The translations under genes were made by a program, and so were the position numbers. Below are positions 43,191 through 50,917 of a stretch of DNA of 64,000 nt, piece by piece; the stretch's first letter is position 1, and every line of letters starts with the position of its first letter. This stretch comes from Halobacterium hubeiense. Lineage in GTDB: Archaea; Halobacteriota; Halobacteria; Halobacteriales; Halobacteriaceae. The stretch covers positions 620,001 to 684,000 of the forward strand of contig NZ_LN831302.1 of the NCBI RefSeq assembly GCF_001488575.1, in the 5' to 3' direction. The notes beneath the pieces were generated by a model. The model did not search any database, was not told the DNA's origin, and saw only the letters and a program-made list of their open reading frames with translations.

Positions 43191-43591
43191 TCTTCGAGCG
43201 CGTTCGCGATGCGGTCGAGCTTGTTGTTCGTGCGCTCCAGTTCCTTGCGGAGCTGTTCGAGCTCGCGCTCGACCTTCTCGCTGGTGCCGCCCTCGGACTC
43301 CTCGCCGCGGCCGCCGCCCATGCCGGGCGGGCCGCCACCGCCGCCCATCATGCCGCCCATCATCTGCGCGAACGGGTTGCCGCCGCCACCGCCGCCGCCC
43401 ATGCCGGGCGGACCGCCACCGCCGCCCATCGCTTCTTCCATGCGCTCGCGGGGGCCGCCCTCGCCGTCCTCGCCCTCGTCGCGTTCCTGCGCGCGCTCCT
43501 GGCGGATTTCCTCGACGCGCTCTCGGAAGGACTTCTCCTCCCCGTCGTCGCCGTTCTCGCCCTCGGCTGTCTCGGGTTCGTCGTCTGCCAT
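43187..43591 (-). CDS. acidic Gly/Met-rich protein with C-terminal coiled coil
   Basis: A 134-residue low-complexity protein: acidic N-terminus, a charged helix (RERVEEIRQERAQERDEGED), a central glycine/methionine/proline stretch (residues about 55-97, GGNPFAQMMGGMMGG) and a C-terminal coiled coil with SEKVERELEQLRKELERTNN. It resembles parts of haloarchaeal phase or scaffold-type proteins but I recognise no family. The stop codon overlaps that of the glycosyltransferase gene on the other strand. Confidence 0.7.
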   Translation of the reverse strand: MADDEPETAEGENGDDGEEKSFRERVEEIRQERAQERDEGEDGEGGPRERMEEAMGGGGGPPGMGGGGGGGNPFAQMMGGMMGGGGGPPGMGGGRGEESEGGTSEKVERELEQLRKELERTNNKLDRIANALED

Positions 43592-43651
43592 ACCAACGGG
43601 TTCATCGCCCGCACTGAAAAAAGCCGCTTTCCACCACGCGCCTCGCCGGCG

Positions 43652-44467
43652 CTAGAACGCGCCGAGACTCGACTGCCGGTCCCGGTCGCTCGCGCCCTCG
43701 GTGACGTCGTAGCCCACGAGGTCGCGCATGTCCACGGCGTACGTCGTCCCGCCGCGCTCCAGCGCGAGCACGCGCCCCTTCGTCCCGAGCACGGTCCCGG
43801 TGGCCATCGTCTCCGCGACGGGGCGGCTATCGAAGGCCAGCCCGTAGTCGAAGTCGAAGCGCTCGATAGGGTCGTACTCGGCAACGAGCGCGTTCCACGC
43901 CGCCTCGTCCACGCGCTCGGCGAACCCCCGGATTTTGGTGGGAACGCGCACGCGGTCGGGAATCTCGTCGGCGATGCCGTACTCGATTTGCCGCGCGCGC
44001 TTGCCGTCCTCGACCGTCCGGACGTGGGCCGCGCGGTCCGCGCCCTGCTCGCGCAGGCGCGTGTCCAGCCGCCACGAGCGCGTCACGCCCACCTTGAACG
44101 TGTCCGGCGCGAACGCCGCCAGGTAGATTGCGTGTTCCTCGTGGCACGACTCCAGCGGCATCGCGCAGTTCCCGATGCAGCGCGCGCACGGCCACGTGGA
44201 CGTGTGCTCGTCGCAGTACGGCGCGTCCGCGTTCCCGCAGGCCTCGTGGACGTCCTCAGAACACTCTGTGTTCTGATGGGCTGGGGAAGACGACTCAGTC
44301 GTCTTCCCAACGCCCTCGTCCGTGGCGCCCGCGCAGTGCCGCTCGCCGAGCGTGTACGCCAGCGACTCGCCCGCCAGCAGCGGCACGCGCTCGACTGTCC
44401 CGCTGTCGGCAACCCGGAGCGCGGCCGGCCCCTCGCCGGGCGTCGTCTCGTACCCCACAATCTGCAC
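43652..44467 (-). CDS. DUF2797 protein with in-frame palindromic insertion
   Basis: A 271-residue DUF2797-type protein. The cysteine cluster GERHCAG, then ACGNADAPYC, WPCARCIGNCAMPLESC gives likely zinc ligands; the second half, YLAAFAPDTFKVGVTRSWRL and RLREQGADRAAHV, has GIY-YIG-like features that some DUF2797 members show. Between the first cysteine motif and the next (residues about 53-72, VGKTTESSSPAHQNTECSED) about 20 extra residues are encoded by two back-to-back hairpins, which look like an inserted element that kept the frame. Confidence 0.8.
   Translation of the reverse strand: MQIVGYETTPGEGPAALRVADSGTVERVPLLAGESLAYTLGERHCAGATDEGVGKTTESSSPAHQNTECSEDVHEACGNADAPYCDEHTSTWPCARCIGNCAMPLESCHEEHAIYLAAFAPDTFKVGVTRSWRLDTRLREQGADRAAHVRTVEDGKRARQIEYGIADEIPDRVRVPTKIRGFAERVDEAAWNALVAEYDPIERFDFDYGLAFDSRPVAETMATGTVLGTKGRVLALERGGTTYAVDMRDLVGYDVTEGASDRDRQSSLGAF
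44256..44308. repeat. double-hairpin palindromic element inside the DUF2797 gene
   Basis: First hairpin: arms TCAGAACAC and GTGTTCTGA with loop TCT (44256-44276). Second hairpin: arms GGGAAGACGACT and AGTCGTCTTCCC with a one-base loop (44284-44308). The two are separated by TGGGCTG. The element with its edges is about 60 bp, divisible by three, and disrupts an otherwise regular cysteine motif in the protein. It looks like a small interspersed palindromic repeat, but a second copy in this window was not seen. Confidence 0.75.
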
Positions 44468-44517
44468 GCTCGCGAGTACGCCGCTCCCGAATAAAGCGGT
44501 GGCGTTCGCCGCCCGAT

Positions 44518-44538
44518 GACGTGCGTGTCACCGGGTGG
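44518..44538. promoter_or_regulatory. 21-bp element upstream of the VOC operon (copy 1)
   Basis: The sequence from 44518 to 44538 matches 46866-46886 at 18 of 21 positions; the shared core is GCGTGTCACC followed by GGTGG. It lies about 20 nt upstream of the TATA-like GCTTATCC (44556-44563), which itself is about 27 nt before the VOC ATG at 44587. Overlapping it is an inverted repeat CGGGTG/CACCCG at about 44532-44551. This is a typical place for an archaeal activator or repressor. Confidence 0.6.
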
Positions 44539-44586
44539 CGTCGACACCCGCGAGCGCTTATCCGGACGGGCCGCCTAGGTGGCGTC

Positions 44587-45201
44587 ATGGCAGACGAATC
44601 CATTCCCGTCTCCGCAGAGGCCCCCGACAGCCCGTTCCAGACGACGGGCACCGACCACATCACCATCTGGGGGAGCAACGCCGAGGACACCATCGCGTTC
44701 TACCGCGACATGCTCGGGATGCCGCTCGTGCTCCGACAGCCGAACCTCGACGACCCCTCGCAGACGCACCTGTTCTTCGACACCGGCGACGGCCGCATCC
44801 TCACCGTCTTCGTCAGCGACGACCGCGCGTCGAACCGCGGCCGCATCCGCACGCAGACCGGCAGCGTCCACCACCTCTCCTTCTCCATCGCGGCGGAGGA
44901 CTTCGAGGACGTGATGGAGGCGCTCGAAGAAGCCGGCCACGGCTACAACGTCTTCGACCGCGGCATCTTCTTCTCGCTGTACACGCAGGACAACAACGGC
45001 CTCATCATCGAGCTCTCCGCGGACAAGTACGACATCCCGGACGACCGCCGCGGCGAGGTGCTGGCGACCGCCCAGCGCCTCCGCGAGGAGGACGGCGCGG
45101 ATTTCGCCGAGGACCGCCACATGAAGCAGGCCCTCGAAGAGCTCGGCCTCGACGCCGAGCCCGCGGACCTCCCGGACGCCTCCACGGGCGTCGGCTACTG
45201 A
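44587..45201 (+). CDS. VOC-family protein (glyoxalase/dioxygenase fold)
   Basis: A 204-residue protein with a two-module VOC domain at residues about 20-150: TDHITIWGSNAEDTIAFYRD, then HHLSFSIAAEDFEDVMEALE and a C-terminal metal glutamate in NGLIIELSADKYD. Candidate metal ligands are H23, H98 and the terminal E. A C-terminal helix-rich tail of about 50 residues follows. It may be an extradiol-type dioxygenase or isomerase. It starts a transcript with the second VOC gene and the hydrolase. Confidence 0.85.
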   Translation: MADESIPVSAEAPDSPFQTTGTDHITIWGSNAEDTIAFYRDMLGMPLVLRQPNLDDPSQTHLFFDTGDGRILTVFVSDDRASNRGRIRTQTGSVHHLSFSIAAEDFEDVMEALEEAGHGYNVFDRGIFFSLYTQDNNGLIIELSADKYDIPDDRRGEVLATAQRLREEDGADFAEDRHMKQALEELGLDAEPADLPDASTGVGY

Positions 45202-45223
45202 ACGCTCCCCGGTTTCCCAATTC

Positions 45224-46177
45224 GTGCTCACTGACACGCCCGGCATCCACCACGTCACCGGCCTCGTCGAGTCCGCCCAGCGCAACGTCGACTTCTACGT
45301 CGGCGTCCTCGGCCTGCGGCTCGTCAAGCGCACGGTCAACCAGAACGACATGCTGCGCTACCACCTCTTCTACGGGAACGAGACCGGCGACCCCGGGACC
45401 GTGCTGACGTGCTTCCCGTACCCCAACGAGGCGCCGGGCCGCGTCGGCAAACCACAGATTTCGGCGGTGGCGTTCGTCGTCCCCGAGGGCTCGCTGCCGT
45501 ACTGGCGCGGCCGCCTCGCCGCCCACGGCGTGGACGCAATCGGGACCGACGCCCGGTTCGACGACCGCGTGCTGCGCTTCACCGACCCGGACGGCACGAA
45601 CGTCGAACTCGTCGAGGGTGATGCGCCCGTCGAGCCGTGGACCGGCGGCTCCGTCCCCGAGGCGTACGCGATTCGGGGCGTGCACAGCGTCACCGCGCTC
45701 CCGACGAACCCCTACACGACCGGCGCGCTGCTGGAGACGCTGGGCTTCGAACTCGTGGGCGAGGAGCGCACGCGCGACGAGACCCGGATTCGCTACGAGG
45801 CCGACGGCGAGTACGCCACCGTCATCGACCTGCTCGACCGCCCGACCACGGAGTTCGGCCGCGAGGGCACGGGCTCGATTCAGCACGTCGCCGTCCGTGC
45901 CGAGAGCGTCGAGGAGCTGTACGAGTGGCACAGCTTCCTCCGGGAGCGCGACTACGACGTCTCGCGCGTGCACGACCGGTACTTCTTCCACTCGCTGTAC
46001 GTCCGCGAGCCCGGCGGCATCCTCTTCGAACTCGCCACCGAGAAGCCCGGGCTCGCGTTCGAGGCGGACGTCGGCGACCTCGGGGAGTCGCTGGCGCTGC
46101 CCGACCAGTTCGTCGAGGACCGCGACCTCATCGAGCGCCAGCTGCCCCCGCTGTCGGTCCCGTACCTGGATGACTGA
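45224..46177 (+). CDS. VOC-family ring-cleaving dioxygenase-like protein (MhqO/MhqE-like)
   Basis: A 317-residue, GTG-started protein with two VOC domains. The N-terminal part begins PGIHHVTGLVESAQRNVDFY and LGLRLVKRTVNQ, as in the LinE/MhqO/MhqE hydroquinone-specific group; the second half has RGVHSVTALPTNPYTTGALL and PGGILFELATEKPG. The ligands are likely H10, H217-region and E297-region. Related proteins in Bacillus cleave or bind quinone-like aromatics. It overlaps the hydrolase gene by 8 nt. Confidence 0.88.
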   Translation: MLTDTPGIHHVTGLVESAQRNVDFYVGVLGLRLVKRTVNQNDMLRYHLFYGNETGDPGTVLTCFPYPNEAPGRVGKPQISAVAFVVPEGSLPYWRGRLAAHGVDAIGTDARFDDRVLRFTDPDGTNVELVEGDAPVEPWTGGSVPEAYAIRGVHSVTALPTNPYTTGALLETLGFELVGEERTRDETRIRYEADGEYATVIDLLDRPTTEFGREGTGSIQHVAVRAESVEELYEWHSFLRERDYDVSRVHDRYFFHSLYVREPGGILFELATEKPGLAFEADVGDLGESLALPDQFVEDRDLIERQLPPLSVPYLDD

Positions 46178-46823
46178 CGGCGACCCGCACGCCGACCAGC
46201 CGGTCGTCACTGCGGGCGCACCAGCCTCTGTAGCGGACGCCGTGGTCGTCCTGCTGCACGGCCGCGGCGCGACCGCGCAGGGCGTCGTGAACCTCGCGGA
46301 GCCGCTGTACCGCCACGGCGTGACGTTCGTCGCGCCCGACGCCGCGCGCAGCCGGTGGTATCCGTACTCGTCGTTCGCGCCAGTCGAGCGAAACGAGCCA
46401 CACGTCTCGTCGGCGCTCGCGGCCGTCGACCGCGTCCTTGCCGACGTGCACGAGTGGGACGTGGCTATCGAGGACGTGGTCCTGTTCGGGTTCTCGCAGG
46501 GCGCGTTTCTCGCCAGCGAGTACGCCGCGCGCAACCCCCGCAGGTACGGCGGCGTCGCGGCGTTGAGCGGCGGCCTGCTCGGCGAAACCGTCGATGCCAG
46601 CGGCTACACGGGGTCGCTGGACGGCGCGCCGGTCTTCCTCGGCGTCGGTGACGACGACCCGAACGTCCCCGTCGAGCGCGTCCACGAGACCCGCGAGGTC
46701 TTCGAGGCCCTCGACGGAACTGTCACCGAGCGCGTCTACGAGGGCGTCGGCCACGAGGTCACGGACGACGAGTTCGCGGTCGTTGGGTCGTGGCTCGACG
46801 GCATCGTGGGCGAGACGGACTGA
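46170..46823 (+). CDS. alpha/beta hydrolase (phospholipase/carboxylesterase, MhqD-like)
   Basis: A 217-residue hydrolase. The oxyanion turn VVVLLHGRGATAQGV, the nucleophile elbow LFGFSQGAFLASEYA (serine at about 111), the acid DDDPNVPVERV and the catalytic histidine in VYEGVGHEVTDDE form a complete triad. It belongs to the carboxylesterase group that includes the Bacillus MhqD protein, encoded next to a VOC dioxygenase. It overlaps the VOC stop and ends the first transcript of the locus. Confidence 0.88.
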   Translation: MTDGDPHADQPVVTAGAPASVADAVVVLLHGRGATAQGVVNLAEPLYRHGVTFVAPDAARSRWYPYSSFAPVERNEPHVSSALAAVDRVLADVHEWDVAIEDVVLFGFSQGAFLASEYAARNPRRYGGVAALSGGLLGETVDASGYTGSLDGAPVFLGVGDDDPNVPVERVHETREVFEALDGTVTERVYEGVGHEVTDDEFAVVGSWLDGIVGETD

Positions 46824-46865
46824 GGAACGATTCTGTGGGTCGTCGCGGCCGTCCGAGCAGTCGGC

Positions 46866-46886
46866 GACACGCGTGTCACCCGGTGG
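46866..46886. promoter_or_regulatory. 21-bp element upstream of the DoxX transcript (copy 2)
   Basis: Near-identical to the element at 44518-44538 (18 of 21). Here its first 12 bases make a perfect palindrome GACACGCGTGTC (46866-46877). A TATA-like TACAAGTA (46905-46912) stands about 20 nt downstream and 27-30 nt before the GTG at 46939, the same spacing as in the first copy. A short hairpin GGTTC/GAACC (46913-46928) follows. Confidence 0.6.
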
Positions 46887-46938
46887 CCCGAGTATCGCCA
46901 AACGTACAAGTAGGTTCCGCGACGAACCAAGTAACGTT

Positions 46939-47022
46939 GTGAAAGCTACTATCCAGACGACAGCCAACGCGGCTGCATCGCTCGACGACCACACCGGCCT
47001 CGACGCGGAGGTGACGGCCTGA
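46939..47022 (+). CDS. 27-residue leader peptide before DoxX
   Basis: The frame starts GTG at about the predicted transcription start (leaderless position) and encodes VKATIQTTANAAASLDDHTG plus seven residues; its TGA stop overlaps the doxX ATG as ATGATGG-like TGATGG. This arrangement couples its translation to doxX. No homologue is recognised and it may simply be a translational leader. Confidence 0.45.
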   Translation: MKATIQTTANAAASLDDHTGLDAEVTA

Positions 47023-47429
47023 TGGCGGCCGCCGACCTCCTCCTGCTGGTCGCGCGCGTGCTGTTCGGCGGCGTGCTCGCGTTCATGGGCCTCAATCACT
47101 TCATGCAGCTAGAAGGGATGACCGGCTACGCCCAGCACAAGGGCCTGCCGGCGCCGAAGCTCTCGGTGCTGGCCTCCGGCGCGGTGCTCGTGCTGGGCGG
47201 CCTCTCGGTCGCCACCGGCGTCCTGCCGGTCGTCGGCGCCGTCGCGCTCGCGGCGTTCCTCGTGGTCTCCGCGCTCACGATGCACGACTTCTGGGCGGTC
47301 CCCGAGGACCAACAGCAGGACGAGATGACCGGCTTCCTGAAGAACGCCGCCCTCGCCGGCGGCGCGCTCGCCATCGCGGCGTCCGCCACGACCGGCTGGG
47401 CGTACAGCGTCGGTCTCACGCTCTTCTAG
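47022..47429 (+). CDS. DoxX-family membrane protein (MhqP-like)
   Basis: A 135-residue four-helix membrane protein with the DoxX signature LLVARVLFGGVLAFMGLNHF at the N-terminus and LNHFMQLEGMTGYAQHKGLP. DoxX proteins are connected with thiosulfate:quinone or quinone reduction; Bacillus MhqP of the quinone-stress regulon is of this family. The shared promoter element and the neighbouring VOC/hydrolase genes support a role in electrophile or quinone defence. It ends the locus. Confidence 0.85.
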   Translation: MAAADLLLLVARVLFGGVLAFMGLNHFMQLEGMTGYAQHKGLPAPKLSVLASGAVLVLGGLSVATGVLPVVGAVALAAFLVVSALTMHDFWAVPEDQQQDEMTGFLKNAALAGGALAIAASATTGWAYSVGLTLF

Positions 47430-47807
47430 CGGCCCCTGAGACGACGCGCCCGTTCGCCGGGTAGACGCGGTTTTTGCCAGATTCTCCAGTGAAATTATAT
47501 TTGTTTCGCGCGTGGGACGCGTGCACGCGCTGTTTATCGAAGAGAATTGGACGAATAGAGGAAAAGAAATCTGATTAGTTTAGAATATTGTTGGTTCGTC
47601 CTTATACACTCACTATACTACTATCACGATGCCATTCGATTAGGCGTTTATACGTTAGCCTTTTGTATGGAAGCGTGGTGTCCAGCGATGTGACGGATTC
47701 AATGCCCGAACGTGGAGTAATCTCATCGATTAGTGGTCGTATTCTGCAAGAATTGCACAGTCCGGTGAACGGAATCTCGGTGCGCGGGCGCCCGGAGGGG
47801 GTCGCCG
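47430..47807. promoter_or_regulatory. AT-richer 378-bp intergenic region and long leader of amt
   Basis: This region is much richer in A/T than its surroundings. GCGGTTTTTGCC at about 47468-47479 may end the doxX message. Two TATA-like boxes are visible on the plus strand: CTTATACA (about 47599-47606) and GTTTATAC (47646-47653). Either would give a 5' leader of over 100 nt before amt, unusual among haloarchaeal leaderless messages. A short palindrome GCGTGCACGC lies at about 47518-47527. Confidence 0.5.
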
Positions 47808-47815
47808 ATGCTTGA
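47702..47815 (+). CDS. 37-residue upstream ORF overlapping amt start
   Basis: The frame MPERGVISSISGRILQELHS and a further 17 residues ends 8 nt inside amt (stop 47813-47815, amt start 47808). It sits on the long leader and could couple translation to amt. No family is known; codon usage is mixed and it may be chance. Confidence 0.35.
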   Translation: MPERGVISSISGRILQELHSPVNGISVRGRPEGVADA

Positions 47816-49190
47816 GGGAGCGCTCCTCGCGCAGGCGGACCCGGCGTCCGTCGTCAGCGGCGTCAACACGGTCTGGACGCTCGTGGTCTGCTTCCTCATC
47901 TTCTTCATGCAGCCCGGCTTCGCGCTGCTGGAGGCGGGGCAGGTGCGGGCGAAGAACGTCGCCAACGTCCTGATGAAGAACCTCATGGACTGGGGGATGG
48001 GCGTGCTCGTGTTCTTCGTGCTCGGGCTCGGCGTCTACGGCATCGCGGGCGCGGTCACCACGCCTGACCTCGCAGTGAGCGTCTCCGGGGCGTTCTCGTA
48101 CATCAACGACCCGAGCGCGTGGATCGGCTCGTACCTGTTCAGCGCCGTGTTCGCGATGACCGCCGCGACCATCGTCAGCGGGGCGGTCGCCGAGCGCATC
48201 AAGTTCAAGGCGTACATCTTCTACTCCATCGGCCTCACGGCGTTCATCTACCCGGTCATCGCCGGGTTCGCGTGGGGCGGCAACGGTCTGCTGTCCAGCG
48301 CCGGCTACCTCGGACAGGCCATCGGCGTCGGCTTCCAGGACTTCGCGGGCGCGACCGTCGTCCACATGCTCGGCGGCGTCGCCGGCCTCGTCGGCGCGTA
48401 CATGGTCGGCCCGCGCCGCGGCCGCTACGACTCCGAAGGCAACAGCCAGCCGATTCCCGGTCACTCCATCACGCTGGCCGTGCTCGGGACGTTCATCCTC
48501 GCGTTCGGCTGGTACGGCTTCAACGTCGGCACGCAGGCCGCGGTGCTCAGCGTCACGGACGGCGCGCTCGCGTTCAACGGTGACGCGCTCGGCCGCGTCG
48601 CGCTGAACACCACCCTCGGCATGGGCGGCGGCGCGGTCGCCGCCGCGCTCGTGACCGGCTGGTCGGACGGCAAGCCCGACCCGCTGTTCACCGCCAGCGG
48701 CCTGCTCGCCGGTCTCGTCGCGGTCACGGGCGCCGTCCCCCACGTCACGTGGTACGGCGGCCTCATCCTCGGCATCATCGGCGGCGCGCAGGCGCCCATC
48801 GTCTACCGGTGGGTCACGGACAAGCTCAAAATCGACGACGTCGCGGCCGTCTTCCCCGTCCACGGGAGCGCGGGCGCAATCGGCACGCTGCTGATTCCGG
48901 TGTTCGCGGTCGACGGCTTCTCGGCCTCGCAGCTCGCGATGCAGGCGGCCGGCATCGCCGTCATCGTCGTCTGGACGGTCGTCACGACGGCAATCGTGTT
49001 CAAAATCGCGGATGTCGTCGTCGGACTGCGCCCCGACGAGGACGACGAGGACATCGGGCTCGACCGCAGCGAACACGGGTACACGGCGTACCCCGAGTTC
49101 GTGGACACCGCCGGCGACGGCGGCGTCACGGTCACCAGCGGGGACAGTGCTATGGCTACCGACGGCAGTGGGGTGAACGAAGATGACTGA
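47808..49190 (+). CDS. amt: ammonium transporter
   Basis: A 460-residue Amt channel with 11 predicted helices. Twin pore histidines are in [17 protein letters not shown] (about residue 185) and [16 protein letters not shown] (about 348). Other signatures are [20 protein letters not shown] at residues 30-50 and [12 protein letters not shown]. The start is ATG 47808. It imports ammonium and is regulated by the P-II protein from the next gene, which overlaps it by 8 nt. Confidence 0.95.
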   Translation: MLEGALLAQADPASVVSGVNTVWTLVVCFLIFFMQPGFALLEAGQVRAKNVANVLMKNLMDWGMGVLVFFVLGLGVYGIAGAVTTPDLAVSVSGAFSYINDPSAWIGSYLFSAVFAMTAATIVSGAVAERIKFKAYIFYSIGLTAFIYPVIAGFAWGGNGLLSSAGYLGQAIGVGFQDFAGATVVHMLGGVAGLVGAYMVGPRRGRYDSEGNSQPIPGHSITLAVLGTFILAFGWYGFNVGTQAAVLSVTDGALAFNGDALGRVALNTTLGMGGGAVAAALVTGWSDGKPDPLFTASGLLAGLVAVTGAVPHVTWYGGLILGIIGGAQAPIVYRWVTDKLKIDDVAAVFPVHGSAGAIGTLLIPVFAVDGFSASQLAMQAAGIAVIVVWTVVTTAIVFKIADVVVGLRPDEDDEDIGLDRSEHGYTAYPEFVDTAGDGGVTVTSGDSAMATDGSGVNEDD

Positions 49191-49536
49191 AAGCGACATC
49201 GAACTCGTGATTGCGGTTATCCGGCCGGACAAGCTCTCGGAAGCGAAGCAGGCGCTGGCGGAGGTCGGCGCGCCCAGTCTCACTGTCTCGGACGTGAGCG
49301 GGCGCGGCAGCCAGCCCGCGATGACCGAGCAGTGGCGCGGCGAGGAGTACACGGTGGACCTCCACCAGAAGGTGAAAATCGAAATCGTCGTCGCAGACAT
49401 CGACGCCGAAGACGTCGCGGAGGCGCTCAGCGACGCCGCCCACACGGGCGAGCCGGGCGACGGCAAGATATTCATCGTCCCGGTCTCGGAGGCCTACCAG
49501 ATTCGCACCGGCGAGACGGGCGTCGACGCGGTCTGA
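49183..49536 (+). CDS. glnK: nitrogen regulatory protein P-II
   Basis: A 117-residue P-II protein. The T-loop reads [20 protein letters not shown] and keeps the tyrosine (Y51-equivalent) that is uridylylated or contacted in the family; [14 protein letters not shown] is the B-loop. It senses ATP/ADP and 2-oxoglutarate and blocks Amt when nitrogen is ample. It overlaps the amt stop, a universal archaeal pairing. Confidence 0.95.
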   Translation: MTESDIELVIAVIRPDKLSEAKQALAEVGAPSLTVSDVSGRGSQPAMTEQWRGEEYTVDLHQKVKIEIVVADIDAEDVAEALSDAAHTGEPGDGKIFIVPVSEAYQIRTGETGVDAV

Positions 49537-49660
49537 CGCGCGCACCGCCACCGATTTTCTCGCGCAACCCGCCCGAAGCAGCGGCCATTGGCAAATACTA
49601 CCACGTCGAACGAGCGTTATTTATCCCTCCGTGTCTGAGCGTACCACGAGAGACTCACAC

Positions 49661-50917
49661 ATGGACGCGAACGCAACAGTAGAACGCGGACTCCGGGCCG
49701 CGCGCGGCAGTCCCGGCGCGGCCGTCGTCTGGACGGTCGCGGCCGTCCTCTTCGTGGACCTGCTCGCGAAGCTCGCGGGCGTCTCCCTCGGTCCCTTCGA
49801 GACGCCGTGGTTCGCCCTCTGGTTCGGCGGGGACGTTCCACTCAGTCAGGCCGCGGGCCTGGCGTGGGACGGCGTCGTCATCGGCGCCGTCGTCGGCCTC
49901 GCGAGCATCGGCCTGTCGCTGACGTACAGCATCCTCAACTTCGCGAACTTCGCGCACGGCGACTACCTCACCGTGGGCGCGTTCTCCGGGTGGGCGGTCA
50001 CGTACGTCATCGCCGGCGTCGGCGGCCTGCTCGCGCTCACCGAGTCCGCCGTCAACGCCGTCACCGGCCTCGGGCAGTCCCGCCTCGGGGACGCCGACCT
50101 CGTCTCGCTCGTCCTGCTCCAGACGCCGCCGCTGGACGCCGGCGCGAACATCTGGCTGTCCCCGATAGCCATCGTCCTCGGGCTCGTGGTCGCGGTCGCG
50201 GTGACCGTCGTGGTCGCGCTCGTGCTCGACCGCTTCGTCTACCGGCCGATGCGGGATGCCGACGGCATCTCGCTGCTCATCGCGTCCATCGGCGTGGCGT
50301 TCATGCTCCGGTACTTCGTCGCGTTCGTGTTCGGGAACAACCGCCGCATCGTCACCTCCACCGACCAGCTCCCGTCGCTGAACGTCGCGGAGGCGGTGAC
50401 GGACGCGCTGCCGTTCCTCGGCCCGGCCCGCGGCTCCATCATCGTCGACCTCCACGAGGTCACGCTCGTCGTCGTCGCGGCGCTGCTGATGGTCGGCCTC
50501 CACGTCCTCCTCCAGCAGACGAAACTCGGGAAGGCGATGCGCGCGATGGCGGACAACCGCGCGCTCGCGCAAGTCACCGGCATCCCGACCGAGCGCGTCA
50601 TCAAGTCCACGTGGCTCATCGGCGCCGGACTGACGGGCGCCGCCGGCTACCTGCTCGTGCTCTCGCAGGGCGGACTCGGCTTCCAGACCGGCTGGCTGCT
50701 GTTGTTGCTCATCTTCGCGGCGGTCATCATGGGCGGCATCGGCTCCATCTACGGCGCCATCGCCGGCGGGCTCGTTATCGGGCTCGCGAGCCGGCTGTCG
50801 CTGGTCTGGCTGCAGGGCGACCTCTCGTCGTTCGCGCGCCCGACCGCGTTCGCGCTCATGATTCTCATTCTCCTCTTCCGGCCGTCGGGCATCTTCGGCG
50901 GGGTGAAGACCGCATGA
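49661..50917 (+). CDS. livH: branched-chain amino acid-type ABC transporter permease LivH
   Basis: A 418-residue permease with about nine or ten helices. The LivH signature is clear in VVGLASIGLSLTYSILNFAN and GDYLTVGAFSGW, and KLGKAMRAMADNRALAQVTG is the EAA-like loop that docks the ATPase. The N-terminal extension and a large loop (QSRLGDADLVSLVLLQTPP) make it longer than bacterial LivH. The ATG at 49661 follows TATA-like GTTATTTATCC (about 49616-49626). Substrates may be branched-chain amino acids, urea or short amides. Confidence 0.92.
   Translation: MDANATVERGLRAARGSPGAAVVWTVAAVLFVDLLAKLAGVSLGPFETPWFALWFGGDVPLSQAAGLAWDGVVIGAVVGLASIGLSLTYSILNFANFAHGDYLTVGAFSGWAVTYVIAGVGGLLALTESAVNAVTGLGQSRLGDADLVSLVLLQTPPLDAGANIWLSPIAIVLGLVVAVAVTVVVALVLDRFVYRPMRDADGISLLIASIGVAFMLRYFVAFVFGNNRRIVTSTDQLPSLNVAEAVTDALPFLGPARGSIIVDLHEVTLVVVAALLMVGLHVLLQQTKLGKAMRAMADNRALAQVTGIPTERVIKSTWLIGAGLTGAAGYLLVLSQGGLGFQTGWLLLLLIFAAVIMGGIGSIYGAIAGGLVIGLASRLSLVWLQGDLSSFARPTAFALMILILLFRPSGIFGGVKTA

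Noticed and set aside
47588-47701. N-terminal extension of the amt upstream ORF from TTG 47588
   Set aside because: The TTG start lies at or before the probable TATA boxes and the sequence has mixed codons; only the ATG form is kept, with low confidence.
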